This document shows positions 8,445 to 16,840 of a stretch of DNA of 64,000 nucleotides, one piece after another. Where the stretch lies: NCBI GenBank assembly GCA_015258065.1, contig JABZIZ010000001.1:1-64000 (forward strand), written 5' to 3'. The notes under the pieces are model-generated. The model saw only the letters and a program-made list of their open reading frames with translations, was not told the DNA's origin and did not search any database. The stretch's first letter is position 1; every line of letters starts with the position of its first letter. The translations under genes were made by a program, and so were the position numbers. The DNA comes from Lachnospiraceae bacterium. GTDB lineage: Bacteria > Bacillota > Clostridia > Lachnospirales > Lachnospiraceae.

Positions 8445-9367
8445 AAAACCCTCCCTACCAGGGCGACCATGGCAAAGCCAAGCGCCACAAAAGCAGCCTT
8501 CAAAAGCGCTTCGCTAAGGTTGAGCAGCCCGCTGATAATATCGTCGTTAATCATATCCCGCAGTGAAGAAGTCAGCTGGATTCCGGGGATCACCAGCATA
8601 ATATTGCCGATTTTGATGAGATCGGTATGCGAACCGATCCCCAGACGCACCAGGGCTTCCACGGAAGCCGCCGTCAAGGCGCTGCATAAAAGCAGCTGCA
8701 GAATACTGTTGAGTCGAAATCGTCCGGTCACATGAAGAGAGAAGAAAAGTACCGCACCGGAGAGCATCGAGGCGACCGCATCTTCTCCGTTTCCTTTAAA
8801 AAAACAGGTCAAGGAGGCGGAGATCAGAAGATACAGGAAGAGCGTCTGCACCGTTTTCGCCTGGCCCTGCACCCGAATCTTTGCAATCTCCTGCTCCAGT
8901 TCCTCGTGTGGTAGCGGATGGGCACAGACCCTTCTGGAGAGAAAATTGATTTTCTCAATCTTCCCCAGATTCGTGTCTCTTTTTGTAATTCTCCTCGTCT
9001 CCGTCAGTTTCCTTCCTCCCGGAAGCGTCCCCGTTGCCACAATGCTGGAGGTAATGGTGAACACATCCGAGCGCACAAACCCATAGGCGCGTAAGATTCT
9101 ACCCATGGTATCCTCCACCCTTCCCGCTTCCGCTCCGTTCATCAGGAGCAGTGCTCCGATTTCCACCGCATCGGATAAAATCAGCGCATACGTAGACTCG
9201 GTGTATGCTGCTTCCTTTTTTTCTTCTTTTTTTAAATCCCGTTCGCTCAAATCGGCTTCCTCTTGTCCTTCCAGCGAGCAGACCGCAAGAAACTTCCTTT
9301 CCCCTTCAGATCCAGGCACTTCCTCCTCAGACTCCAAGTGCCTCCGTCTCAGGGAATCAGGCCACAT
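8441..9367 (-). CDS. Threonine/serine exporter, large subunit (ThrE N-terminal half type)
   Basis: Up to 308 residues. After a charged N-terminal tail of about 60 residues comes the family core: LLMNGAEAGRVEDTMGRI, SDVFTITSSIVAT, then about five hydrophobic segments with VPGIQLTSSLRDMINDDIISG. The annotated ATG overlaps the iclR end by 11 bases and has no clear ribosome site. A TTG inside the tail (LSERD), 6 nt after AGAGGA, would give a product of more usual length, so the start is uncertain. Pairs with the small subunit downstream. Confidence 0.8.
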   Translation of the reverse strand: MWPDSLRRRHLESEEEVPGSEGERKFLAVCSLEGQEEADLSERDLKKEEKKEAAYTESTYALILSDAVEIGALLLMNGAEAGRVEDTMGRILRAYGFVRSDVFTITSSIVATGTLPGGRKLTETRRITKRDTNLGKIEKINFLSRRVCAHPLPHEELEQEIAKIRVQGQAKTVQTLFLYLLISASLTCFFKGNGEDAVASMLSGAVLFFSLHVTGRFRLNSILQLLLCSALTAASVEALVRLGIGSHTDLIKIGNIMLVIPGIQLTSSLRDMINDDIISGLLNLSEALLKAAFVALGFAMVALVGRVL

Positions 9368-10112
9368 ATCCCATCCGCTGGGAGATCTGCCCCGCCGTCT
9401 CCTTTACCTCCGCAACGATCGCCATCAGCTTGGCATCCGTGATCTCATGAACGCTTCCGCTGACGCTGACGCAGGCAATGGGGCTTCCGGTATAATCAAA
9501 AACAGGAGCACCGACGCATCTGCGATCATCCAGGAATTCACAATCATCCATCGCCCATCCCTGTTTCCTGATCGTTCCCAAATGTTCCTTATATAACTGG
9601 CTGTCGGTGATGGTATGCGCCGTATACCGCTTCAACTTGTGGGTAGAGAGCAGATAATCAATGACATCCCCCGATTCGCAGGAGAGGAGGCATTTGCCGA
9701 TGGAAGACGTATAAGCATCCACCTTCAGGCCGTCTCTCCCGTTCTTGAGAAATCGATTTTGGTTCAGGAGATCCAGGTAAACAACCTTGTCCCCCACCAG
9801 TTTTCCCAGATGCACAGTCAGATGGAGGTCCGCATAGAGATCACTAAGGAAAGGCTGCGCCACCGTCTGCAACTCCAGTGCGTTCACATGATAGGCGGTG
9901 ATTTCCATGATTTTGGGGCCAAGCATATATCCCGCTTCCGCATCCTTCTCCGCATAACCTCTGTTGCACATCGTCTGAATCAGCCGAAAGGCCGTCGCCT
10001 TGCTCAGACCGCAGCCCCTGGCGATCTCCGTCAGGCTGACCGGCTCCTTTTGTCTGGCAAGGATTTCCAAAATATCGAATATTCTCGACACACTTCTGAC
10101 ATTTTCCGCCAT
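9357..10112 (-). CDS. IclR family transcriptional regulator
   Basis: 251 residues. The N-terminal winged helix-turn-helix (RIFDILEILARQ through LSKATAFRLIQTM, about residues 10-50) is followed by the IclR ligand-binding domain with SSIGKCLLS, DDCEFLDDRRCVGAPVFDY and ACVSVSG. Such proteins bind small carboxylic or aromatic metabolites and control adjacent catabolic genes. It is divergent from the FIST and aldehyde dehydrogenase genes, with dyads in the intervening gap, so it likely controls them and itself. GGAGG is 8 nt before the ATG. Confidence 0.9.
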   Translation of the reverse strand: MAENVRSVSRIFDILEILARQKEPVSLTEIARGCGLSKATAFRLIQTMCNRGYAEKDAEAGYMLGPKIMEITAYHVNALELQTVAQPFLSDLYADLHLTVHLGKLVGDKVVYLDLLNQNRFLKNGRDGLKVDAYTSSIGKCLLSCESGDVIDYLLSTHKLKRYTAHTITDSQLYKEHLGTIRKQGWAMDDCEFLDDRRCVGAPVFDYTGSPIACVSVSGSVHEITDAKLMAIVAEVKETAGQISQRMGYVA

Positions 10113-10248
10113 AGAGCAATCCTCCGTCCCGCATTTCCTATTTCTGATGTGCTTGTCAAATCATCCGATGGAACCTTGTATCCCTATTATATATTCTGCC
10201 AAAAATAAGCTCGACTCCATGATTTGATTTGCGCAGATTATAGCATAA

Positions 10249-10277
10249 TTTCATCAGGTGAAACAATCGTTTCATCA
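10249..10277. promoter_or_regulatory. Candidate IclR operator in the divergent intergenic region
   Basis: The 339-base gap 10113-10451 has two overlapping dyads: TTTCATCAGGTGAAA (10249-10263) and GAAACAATCGTTTC (10260-10273). TTTCATCA is repeated at 10270-10277. On the minus strand a perfect TATAAT lies in 10185-10200 for iclR; on the plus strand a weak TTGATT/CATAAT pair lies just upstream of the dyads. Placement downstream of a plus-strand -10 fits repression or autoregulation. The rest of the gap shows no gene. Confidence 0.45.
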
Positions 10278-10451
10278 AATGGGATGGAAAACTTGTGGAT
10301 TTTTCCGGTTCCTCTAAGCTTTTCTATAGAAATGATCGAAGCGTCCCTGATCGATGTGACACAGGGAACGACACCAAAGAACAGCAGATCTACATCGCCA
10401 CCACCAGGATTCATCGAATGAAAAATCAAACACAGACAGGAGGGATGAAAC

Positions 10452-11612
10452 ATGTTACAAGCAACCGTAGCTTCCAGCACACAGGCGGATGCAACACTGG
10501 CCGCAAGAGAAATGGCAAAGACCTTGAAGGAGGAGAACCTGAAGGCAGCCTTTGTTTATTGCAGCTGTGAACTGGATGTGAAAACTCTGGTCAAAGAACT
10601 GGGGAGCGAACTGCAGGTTCCCGTATTCGGGAATACCAGTTTCACCGGCATTATCACGCCGGAAGGCTACATCGGAGGAGACAAGCCCTTTGCGGGAGCC
10701 ATGGGGCTTTCAGATCCGGATCTCACCGTAGGCGTTGCTTCCATTGCCAAAAAAGAGGATGCCGTAGAAGCGGGTCGTCTCCTTGCTGCAAGCGCCAAAA
10801 AAGCCGCCGGAAAAACGACCGCCCCCGATTACTTCTATATGGCGGCCTCTCCCGCAGAAGAAGAATTCTATGCAGAAGGAATTGCAGATGAGATCGGCCG
10901 CGTTCCCTTCTTTGGCGGCTCCGCTGCCGACAACACGATCGAAGGCAAATGGCTGCTGTATGCAAATGACGAGGTGTTTGCAGACGGATGCGTTGTCGCT
11001 TTCTTCTACGGAGGGCCGAAGATTCGCAATCTTTTCACCGGGAAATATCATGAAACAAAGGATTGCGGCGTCATCACGAAAATACAGGGTAACCGCACGA
11101 TTGCGGAAATCGACGGCGTACCTGCACTCAAGAAGTATCAGGAGTGGAGCGGACTTTCCGACGAAGCGCTTAGCGGCGCAAATCTGCTTGCCAATACCGT
11201 TGTCTCCCCTCTCGGCGTAAAAGACCGTCTCGGTAAACTGGTGGCAATCCGCCATCCCATGAGCGGAAATGCGGACGGCACGATCAGCGTCGGCAACAAC
11301 CTGGCGGAAAAAACCGTGGTGATCCGTATGGAAGCAAGCATCGACGAACTGGTTCATTCCCCCGCAGAAACCCTGATGGAACTGATGGAAAAAACACCGG
11401 GCAAGATCCGTGCCTTTCACCTCGTTCACTGCGGTGGCAGAAGAGCGGCCATTGCCGGTCGCATGGATGAGGTGGCGAAAGGGCTGATCGCCGTAGCCAA
11501 GGGGATCCCCTTCCTCACCGAGTTCACCTTCGGAGAATACGGCTTCGAGCGCGACGATACGAACACCTGCGGCGGCCTGATGCTCTCTTTTACCGCTTTT
11601 TACGAGGAATGA
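10452..11612 (+). CDS. FIST domain protein (FIST_N plus FIST_C)
   Basis: 386 residues: FIST_N in the first half (FVYCSCELDVKTLVKEL, FGNTSFTGIITPEGYIGG, PFFGGSAADN) and FIST_C in the second (FHLVHCGGRR, GIPFLTEFTFGEYG). FIST domains are thought to bind small ligands and are usually sensory; here there is no kinase or methyl-accepting domain, so it is a soluble stand-alone version. AGGAGG lies 8 nt before the ATG. It is the first gene downstream of the IclR control region and is followed by an aldehyde dehydrogenase, suggesting a role tied to that metabolite. Confidence 0.85.
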   Translation: MLQATVASSTQADATLAAREMAKTLKEENLKAAFVYCSCELDVKTLVKELGSELQVPVFGNTSFTGIITPEGYIGGDKPFAGAMGLSDPDLTVGVASIAKKEDAVEAGRLLAASAKKAAGKTTAPDYFYMAASPAEEEFYAEGIADEIGRVPFFGGSAADNTIEGKWLLYANDEVFADGCVVAFFYGGPKIRNLFTGKYHETKDCGVITKIQGNRTIAEIDGVPALKKYQEWSGLSDEALSGANLLANTVVSPLGVKDRLGKLVAIRHPMSGNADGTISVGNNLAEKTVVIRMEASIDELVHSPAETLMELMEKTPGKIRAFHLVHCGGRRAAIAGRMDEVAKGLIAVAKGIPFLTEFTFGEYGFERDDTNTCGGLMLSFTAFYEE

Positions 11613-11746
11613 CCGTCCGCAATCCATCAACCTGGTCTTGTTGGAAAACGCTTTTTTGCAGACAAACAGGATCTAACAGACAATCCGGGCGGTAACCATT
11701 TCTCCGCCCCGTCACACCAATCCAGCGTACCAAAAGGAGGTTCTAT

Positions 11747-13180
11747 ATGAAAATGTTAATCGGCGGCCTTGCCGCAGATGCCGCTTCGAAAGAAGTCATT
11801 GAAGTGACCAATCCCGCAACCGGAGCAGTCATTGACACCGTTCCGAAGGCAGATGGCAGTGATGTGAAGCGCGCCATTGCTCTTGCGAAAGAAGCGCAGA
11901 AAGAATGGGTCAAAATCCCCGTTTACAAGCGTGTCGAACTTCTCTCTCATTTTTTGGAACTGGTGGAAAGAGACAAGGAAGATCTGGCGCAGACCCTTTC
12001 TCAGGAAACCGGAAAGCCCATTACGGAAGCCAGGGCAGAAATCGGGAATATTCCCATCGCATTTCGCGCTTTTTCCGAAAAAGCAAAGCATCTTTACGGA
12101 GAAATGATTTCCGGCGAGCAGGAGGCGGGCCAGGAAAAGAACGTTCTTCTGGTAAAAAAAGAGCCTCTGGGTGTTGTCGCAGCCATCATTCCCTTCAACT
12201 TTCCCTGCGACCTCTTTGACCAGAAGGTGGCGCCTGCGCTGCTTGCCGGCAATGCCTGCATCGTAAAACCTTCTACGGACAATCCGCTCACCCTCTGCAA
12301 ACTGTCGCATCTCTTAAACGAAGCCGGCGTGACGGCAGGCGCGATCGAGATCGTGACCGGCCCCGGCTCGACCGTTGGAAATGCGCTCACCGCCGATCCG
12401 GATGTCAATCTGGTCACCCTGACCGGCTCGACCGAGGTCGGAATTGAAACGGCGAAGGTTTGTGCAGAGAACCTCACTCATGTGGCTCTGGAGCTGGGCG
12501 GTAACGATGCCTTTATCGTACTGGAAGATGCAGATGTCGCCCTTGCTGCCAAAGAACTCATCTGGGGCAGAATGTACAACACCGGTCAGGTCTGCTGTGC
12601 TTCCAAGCGTTTTCTGGTACACCGGAGTCTGGTGGAGGAATTTACCAAGGCGGCAATCGCGGAAATCAAGGCCATCCCCACGGGCGACCCTTCCGATGAA
12701 AAAAGCCGTATGGGCTGCCTGATCAGTGAAAAGGCGGCCATCAAGGTAGAAGAGCAGGTGGCGCTCACCGTGAAGCAGGGCGGCAAAATCGTCCTCGGCG
12801 GCAAACGAAACGGAGCCTTCTATGAGCCGACCGTCCTCGTGGACGTACCCAAAACTGCCGATGTGGCAAAGGACATGGAAATCTTTGGGCCGGTGGTGCC
12901 GATCATCCCGTTTGATACGGAAGAGGAGGCCATTGCCATCGCCAACGCCTCCAAATTCGGGCTCTGTGGCTGCGTCTTTTCCCAGAATATGAAAACCGCT
13001 GCACGTGTCGCGAATGCCCTGGAATGCGGCGGTGCAGTCATCAACGGTGCCAGCTTCTTCCGCAGCTTCGAGATGCCTTTTGGCGGTTACAAATTCTCCG
13101 GCATCGGCACGGAGGGCATCATGAGCACCTTTGACGAAATGACGCATACCAAAACCATCGTGCTGAAAAACATTCTGTAA
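11747..13180 (+). CDS. NAD(P)-dependent aldehyde dehydrogenase
   Basis: 477 residues, complete. Oxidises an aldehyde to a carboxylic acid. Visible features are the oxyanion region PFNFP (Asn151), cofactor loop TGSTEVG (226-232), catalytic base Glu249 in ELGGND, nucleophile Cys283 in NTGQVCCASKR, and the C-terminal EMPFGGYKFSGIG oligomerisation segment. Closest by motif style to lactaldehyde/succinate-semialdehyde types; the substrate cannot be assigned. AAGGAGG lies 6 nt before the ATG. A 98-base degenerate copy of its 3' end occurs at 20691-20788. Confidence 0.93.
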   Translation: MKMLIGGLAADAASKEVIEVTNPATGAVIDTVPKADGSDVKRAIALAKEAQKEWVKIPVYKRVELLSHFLELVERDKEDLAQTLSQETGKPITEARAEIGNIPIAFRAFSEKAKHLYGEMISGEQEAGQEKNVLLVKKEPLGVVAAIIPFNFPCDLFDQKVAPALLAGNACIVKPSTDNPLTLCKLSHLLNEAGVTAGAIEIVTGPGSTVGNALTADPDVNLVTLTGSTEVGIETAKVCAENLTHVALELGGNDAFIVLEDADVALAAKELIWGRMYNTGQVCCASKRFLVHRSLVEEFTKAAIAEIKAIPTGDPSDEKSRMGCLISEKAAIKVEEQVALTVKQGGKIVLGGKRNGAFYEPTVLVDVPKTADVAKDMEIFGPVVPIIPFDTEEEAIAIANASKFGLCGCVFSQNMKTAARVANALECGGAVINGASFFRSFEMPFGGYKFSGIGTEGIMSTFDEMTHTKTIVLKNIL

Positions 13181-13230
13181 TCACAACCCCAGAGATTGCA
13201 AGACCGGAAATGCGCGCCGCCGGGCGCACT

Positions 13231-13277
13231 GATAAAACCCTCCTTACTGTGACACTTTCGTGTCCAGTAAAGAGGGT
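13231..13277 (-). terminator. Terminator of the HMA / FeoB-associated gene set
   Basis: A long hairpin (13237-13277) with arms around ACCCTC...GAGGGT and a GAAA loop on the minus strand is followed there by TTTTATC. It lies between the convergent aldehyde dehydrogenase and HMA genes and may also slow plus-strand transcription. Confidence 0.65.
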
Positions 13278-13317
13278 ACATATCATAACCCGGGCGGGCG
13301 CTTTCCTTTTTCTTGTT

Positions 13318-13575
13318 TCAACCGAAGAGACCAAAGAATCCCTTTTTCTCGTAGGGCTCCGTGCGGAGGCCCTCGTAGTGGTAGCCGGTTTCATCGATCA
13401 TCTTTTTGACGATCGCTTCATCCGCGGGTGTCTCGGTGACGAAACTCGCTTCCTTCTTTCCGTGGGATGCACTCACCTTCTTGGCATCCGGAAACTGCTT
13501 CCGAATCGCATCGCTCACATGCGCCTCGCACATGCTGCAGGCCATGCCGTCAATCCGAATGATATTTTTGACCAT
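13318..13575 (-). CDS. Heavy-metal-associated (HMA) domain protein
   Basis: 85 residues with a single ferredoxin-like HMA fold. The metal-binding motif is GMACSMCEAHV (CxxC at about residues 13-16), as in copper chaperones and the N-terminal domains of copper ATPases. A short aromatic tail KKGFFGLFG follows the domain. It lies downstream of the FeoB-associated small membrane protein and the feoB remnant, so it may be a metal-handling accessory of the former iron locus. A GGAGG site precedes the ATG. Confidence 0.85.
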   Translation of the reverse strand: MVKNIIRIDGMACSMCEAHVSDAIRKQFPDAKKVSASHGKKEASFVTETPADEAIVKKMIDETGYHYEGLRTEPYEKKGFFGLFG

Positions 13576-13609
13576 AGTTCTACCTCCTGACTTGCAGATG
13601 AAACATTGC

Positions 13610-13822
13610 TCACTTCTTCAGACGGAAGCGCTCCGGTACAGCCGCCTTCTCCTCTTCGAGATGAGAGCAGCTCGAGCAGCCTGTCGGCGCGCAATGGTGA
13701 CTGCTGCCGCAGGAACCGCTGCAGGCGTCACAAGAACCGTGGCGCAGGCAGTAGCGAACCGCAAGACCGATTAAGGCGAGTAAAATAAGAAATACAATAA
13801 CAGTTGCCGGATTCATTGTCAT
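13610..13822 (-). CDS. FeoB-associated Cys-rich membrane protein
   Basis: 70 residues: one N-terminal membrane helix (PATVIVFLILLALIGLAV) followed by a cysteine/serine-rich stretch (CDACSGSCGSSHHCAPTGCSSCSH) and a basic tail. This layout is typical of the small protein encoded next to feoB in Clostridia, where it is thought to assist ferrous iron transport. Its expected partner upstream is only a 3' fragment of feoB here. GGAGG lies before the ATG. Confidence 0.85.
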   Translation of the reverse strand: MTMNPATVIVFLILLALIGLAVRYCLRHGSCDACSGSCGSSHHCAPTGCSSCSHLEEEKAAVPERFRLKK

Positions 13823-13925
13823 TTTCCTCCTTTCCTGACGGAACGGAAATGAATCTCCGCCGCCGCTTCTCTGCCGCTCCCCAAGGAAACGGCAAAGGCC
13901 GGTCAGCGTACTTTACATTTTAACT

Positions 13926-14163
13926 TTATGCGTTTGCACGAACGGCACTCACATTGTCCTTCTTCACATGCTTCGGTGCCGGGCGGAAGATGAAGTAGAG
14001 TGCGGCAAGCACCAGAAGGCGAGGCAATAACCGAGACCCATCTGGAAGCCGAAGGTAATCCACCCCCACTTCGACTGTCCCTGCTCACGGAAAGCCGTGA
14101 CAATCGCGACCAGGCAGGGTGCGTCAAAGATACTAAAGAGCAGGAAGCTTAAGTGGACTATCC
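13926..14163 (-). pseudogene. feoB: 3' remnant of feoB (ferrous iron transporter), frameshifted
   Basis: Only the last part of FeoB remains. LSFLLFSIFDAPCLVAIVTA and the KWGWITFGFQMGLGYCLAF stretch are read in one frame. A single-base shift then moves the ending (LVLAALYFIFRPAP..., stop at 13926-13928) to another frame. The upstream 600 or so codons, including the GTPase domain, are missing; homology stops near 14160, where the sequence becomes AT-rich. This marks the left boundary of the RiPP island. Function must be lost. Confidence 0.8.
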
Positions 14164-14203
14164 GACCGAACACTGGACCCTTGATTTACTATAATTGATT
14201 TGT

Positions 14204-14545
14204 TTATAAACTCTTGCGGGATACTTTTGATTTTACGTATATAGTAATGGCAATAAACACGATTAAAGATATTGTATTATCAATTAGAGATAAGTATGCA
14301 GCATCCATTGATATAAAAGATTTCATTGCACACACAATTGCGGTCAGAATAATTCCTGAAAACAATAATAGTTTTGATGCCAATAAGTGAGCTTCTTCCC
14401 AAAGTTTTTTATTTTCCATTGTTTCGGATGTTCGAAATCCGCTTATTCTTGAAATGTCTTTTTTTGCTTTTCTTTTATAAAAGAATGAGATTGCAATCAT
14501 CGTGATTGGTAAAATAAGATCAACTATCCAAAAGGCTTTTTCCAT
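14204..14545 (-). CDS. SdpI-like membrane protein, candidate self-immunity factor
   Basis: 113 residues with three hydrophobic segments (about 4-22, 57-78 and 84-106). The stretch ISGFRTSETMENKKLWEEAH followed by a membrane helix is the SdpI-family signature (IGxRT...W..AH). SdpI protects Bacillus against the SdpC toxin; related proteins often sit in peptide-toxin loci. It is the last gene of the minus-strand RiPP operon, 57 bases after the methyltransferase. The ribosome site is weak (AAGGG, 14 nt). The immunity role is inference from family and position. Confidence 0.6.
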   Translation of the reverse strand: MEKAFWIVDLILPITMIAISFFYKRKAKKDISRISGFRTSETMENKKLWEEAHLLASKLLLFSGIILTAIVCAMKSFISMDAAYLSLIDNTISLIVFIAITIYVKSKVSRKSL

Positions 14546-14602
14546 AACTTAGTCACATCCCTTCATTGACTATAAGATTATTAGCATAATCTTTTTAATT
14601 TT

Positions 14603-15982
14603 CTACGGAGATTCTGTAATCTTTCTATGAATAATTCCAAGTGCCTCCATTTCCCCACACATTTGTAGTGTTTTACATACGAAGTCGCTACTGTCTTTAC
14701 GTGACACAAAATTAGCTACCGCTTCCTCAACGGAATATTTTTGCTCTAATAATTCGTATAGTTTTTTTGCTTCGCCATCAACGAATCCAACACGTATACT
14801 ATTCTTATTAACTTCAAAACTATTAGTGTTTTGTGTAAAACTAACGTCTTTTTGCGTTAAGGCACGATCTTCAAGCCCCCACTTGTTAAACAATTCAATC
14901 CTTGAGGATGTGTAGTGGTTGTTTTTACGCACCTTATATATTATTGTATAGAAGTAAGAAGCATTAAGTCGTTTATAAACTCTAAGCATTTCTTTTTTGA
15001 ATTCTTGTAAGTTTAATTCGTTATTAAATAGCTTTGTCAACTTCCCTAGCATATCTATTTGGTACTCTGCTGGAACCTTGTCAAGAATTAAAGATGTAAG
15101 AGACCATGCATTTTGTCTGCTATAGCTATCGATATATTGATCAAAAAAGATGTTTTCATTATTACCTAAGCATTGACAGAAGATAAACGCCTCTCCTAGG
15201 GGAGCAAGATGATTATCTAATTCTGAAACAATTCTTTTAAGCACATCTATGCCATCTTCACCGCCTGCTCCACATATTGGATATATAACATCCTTTGTTA
15301 TCGGAATAAACGGAGGATTTACATATACAGCCGAAAATACTTCATCGTCACTTAGAACAGAATACAAATCACCTTCTCTGATTTCAATTATATTATTTAG
15401 TCCATTTAATTTGGCGTTAAGCTCTATAACTTTAGCAGCTTTTGGGTTTAATTCTACTGAAATAACTTTCTTAGCAGAGCGAGCGGCTAATATTCCCTGT
15501 ATTCCAGTTCCGCTACACAGATCCAAAACGATATCCTGCTTATTAAATTTAATATTTTCAGCCAATCTCAAACTATCCAAGCCTATGTAAATGTCGGTAT
15601 CTTTATTTTTACATGTTTCGTACCAAGGATTTAATTCTGTGAGAAGTCGCAATCCCTGATAAACAACGATGCAATAATTATTTGTAGATAGGTGTGTATC
15701 ATCACACTTCAGAATGTTCGCTTCTATAAGAGTATTGATTTCATCTTTTAACTCACATGCGTCCCATTCCTGTTTTGTCATTGGTATCCCTAAACAGAAT
15801 AGTTTTATCAGCGGCTTGTTTTGGCCCACGTTTCTATCAATAAGATCACGCATTCGTTCAAAATCTGACCAAGGGTCAAAAAACTCAAGAAAACCTCTTA
15901 AGCTTTTGATAACAAATATGTAGTCTGTTTTATCTAGTATAGTATTTAATGCATCAACGACTTTATCATTTACTGTTATCAT
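14603..15982 (-). CDS. SAM-dependent methyltransferase with NPPF motif (candidate peptide N-methyltransferase)
   Basis: 459 residues. An N-terminal region of about 140 residues precedes a class I Rossmann methyltransferase with motif I VLDLCSGTGIQG (152-163), acidic ELNP (177-180), NPPF (222-225) and GGEDGIDVLKRI. The NPPF/NPPY motif is characteristic of enzymes that methylate an amide or amino nitrogen, such as PrmC on glutamine. Residues about 400-455 resemble a small winged-helix, possibly PqqD-like, segment. In this operon I infer methylation of Asn side chains of the precursor. AAGGAG lies 4 nt before the ATG. Confidence 0.72.
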   Translation of the reverse strand: MITVNDKVVDALNTILDKTDYIFVIKSLRGFLEFFDPWSDFERMRDLIDRNVGQNKPLIKLFCLGIPMTKQEWDACELKDEINTLIEANILKCDDTHLSTNNYCIVVYQGLRLLTELNPWYETCKNKDTDIYIGLDSLRLAENIKFNKQDIVLDLCSGTGIQGILAARSAKKVISVELNPKAAKVIELNAKLNGLNNIIEIREGDLYSVLSDDEVFSAVYVNPPFIPITKDVIYPICGAGGEDGIDVLKRIVSELDNHLAPLGEAFIFCQCLGNNENIFFDQYIDSYSRQNAWSLTSLILDKVPAEYQIDMLGKLTKLFNNELNLQEFKKEMLRVYKRLNASYFYTIIYKVRKNNHYTSSRIELFNKWGLEDRALTQKDVSFTQNTNSFEVNKNSIRVGFVDGEAKKLYELLEQKYSVEEAVANFVSRKDSSDFVCKTLQMCGEMEALGIIHRKITESP

Positions 15983-16022
15983 ATCGCTCCTTTCCCAACT
16001 TTATATTGTTAATGCTTTTCTG

Positions 16023-16796
16023 CTAGCACCAAAACTTGTCCCACATTTCAAGATCAAGAGATTTATTGATTTCATTTTTTAAGACACATGTTTTCTCAAA
16101 TCCAAGTTCCTGATATATCTGCTTTAATATGCCCATAGAGCCCGTGTAGTAATGAAATCTAATTTTATTAAATTTATCATCAAACATATCTTTTGCATAG
16201 TTTAATGTAACTTTGCAAGCATGACGCACCTGACTTTCATTCATTTCCGTCTTAAAAAAGGAACTGTTAATAGATAATGCAGAAAAGATAGAGCCCGCCA
16301 TAGGTACACCAATGACTATATCCGAAACAATTTCATTGTCTTGATATGTCAAAAAATTATATTCATAATTGTTGAACTGCCGCTCTCTAATTGAAATTAC
16401 ACTATAAAAAGACGGTATATTGACAGCAATTTGATTATACGGGTTATTTATATTTTTGTTGATAAAACCTGAAATACATCTATAATCCGATTCTCCTGCA
16501 ATCTCTATTTCTCTTTTTGATATATTAGCATCTTCAACAATAGAAGCAATCCCATATGCACTCAGTAGATTAATAGTATCAATTACATCTTTTTCTACTT
16601 CCTCAATTGATACATTCTTTGCGTGCATCTGTTTTGCCATGTTTAGTGAATCTGTTACTTCATCAGATTTCTTTAGGATTAATCCGGCAGTTCGATTTAA
16701 AAACAATAGTTTTTTACAATTCTTTGCGATTAATGATATTGTTTCATCGTTTTCCTCGCGCATATAGAATGTCTGTGAGTTAATTATATATTTCAT
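16023..16796 (-). CDS. PqqD-like recognition domain fused to a GNAT acetyltransferase
   Basis: 257 residues. Residues 1-88 look like PqqD, the RiPP leader-recognition fold (FLNRTAGLILKKS..., then VEKDVIDTINLLSAYGI). Residues about 105-250 look like GNAT, with a late GSMGILKQIYQELGFEKT segment typical of the acetyl-CoA region. The start at 16796 has AAAGGAG 9 nt upstream; the longer TTG start has none. The order follows the radical SAM gene. Likely binds the precursor leader and acylates the peptide or a partner. I do not know a described enzyme with this exact fusion. Confidence 0.65.
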   Translation of the reverse strand: MKYIINSQTFYMREENDETISLIAKNCKKLLFLNRTAGLILKKSDEVTDSLNMAKQMHAKNVSIEEVEKDVIDTINLLSAYGIASIVEDANISKREIEIAGESDYRCISGFINKNINNPYNQIAVNIPSFYSVISIRERQFNNYEYNFLTYQDNEIVSDIVIGVPMAGSIFSALSINSSFFKTEMNESQVRHACKVTLNYAKDMFDDKFNKIRFHYYTGSMGILKQIYQELGFEKTCVLKNEINKSLDLEMWDKFWC

Positions 16797-16840
16797 GGCA
16801 TCAAGCTCCTTTCGCTCGTTTTTCAAATAAACTCTATGGT

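Noticed and set aside
10710..11630. 306-codon minus-strand frame
   Set aside because: Exact antisense of the FIST gene in a GC-richer region; no ribosome site and no recognisable domain.
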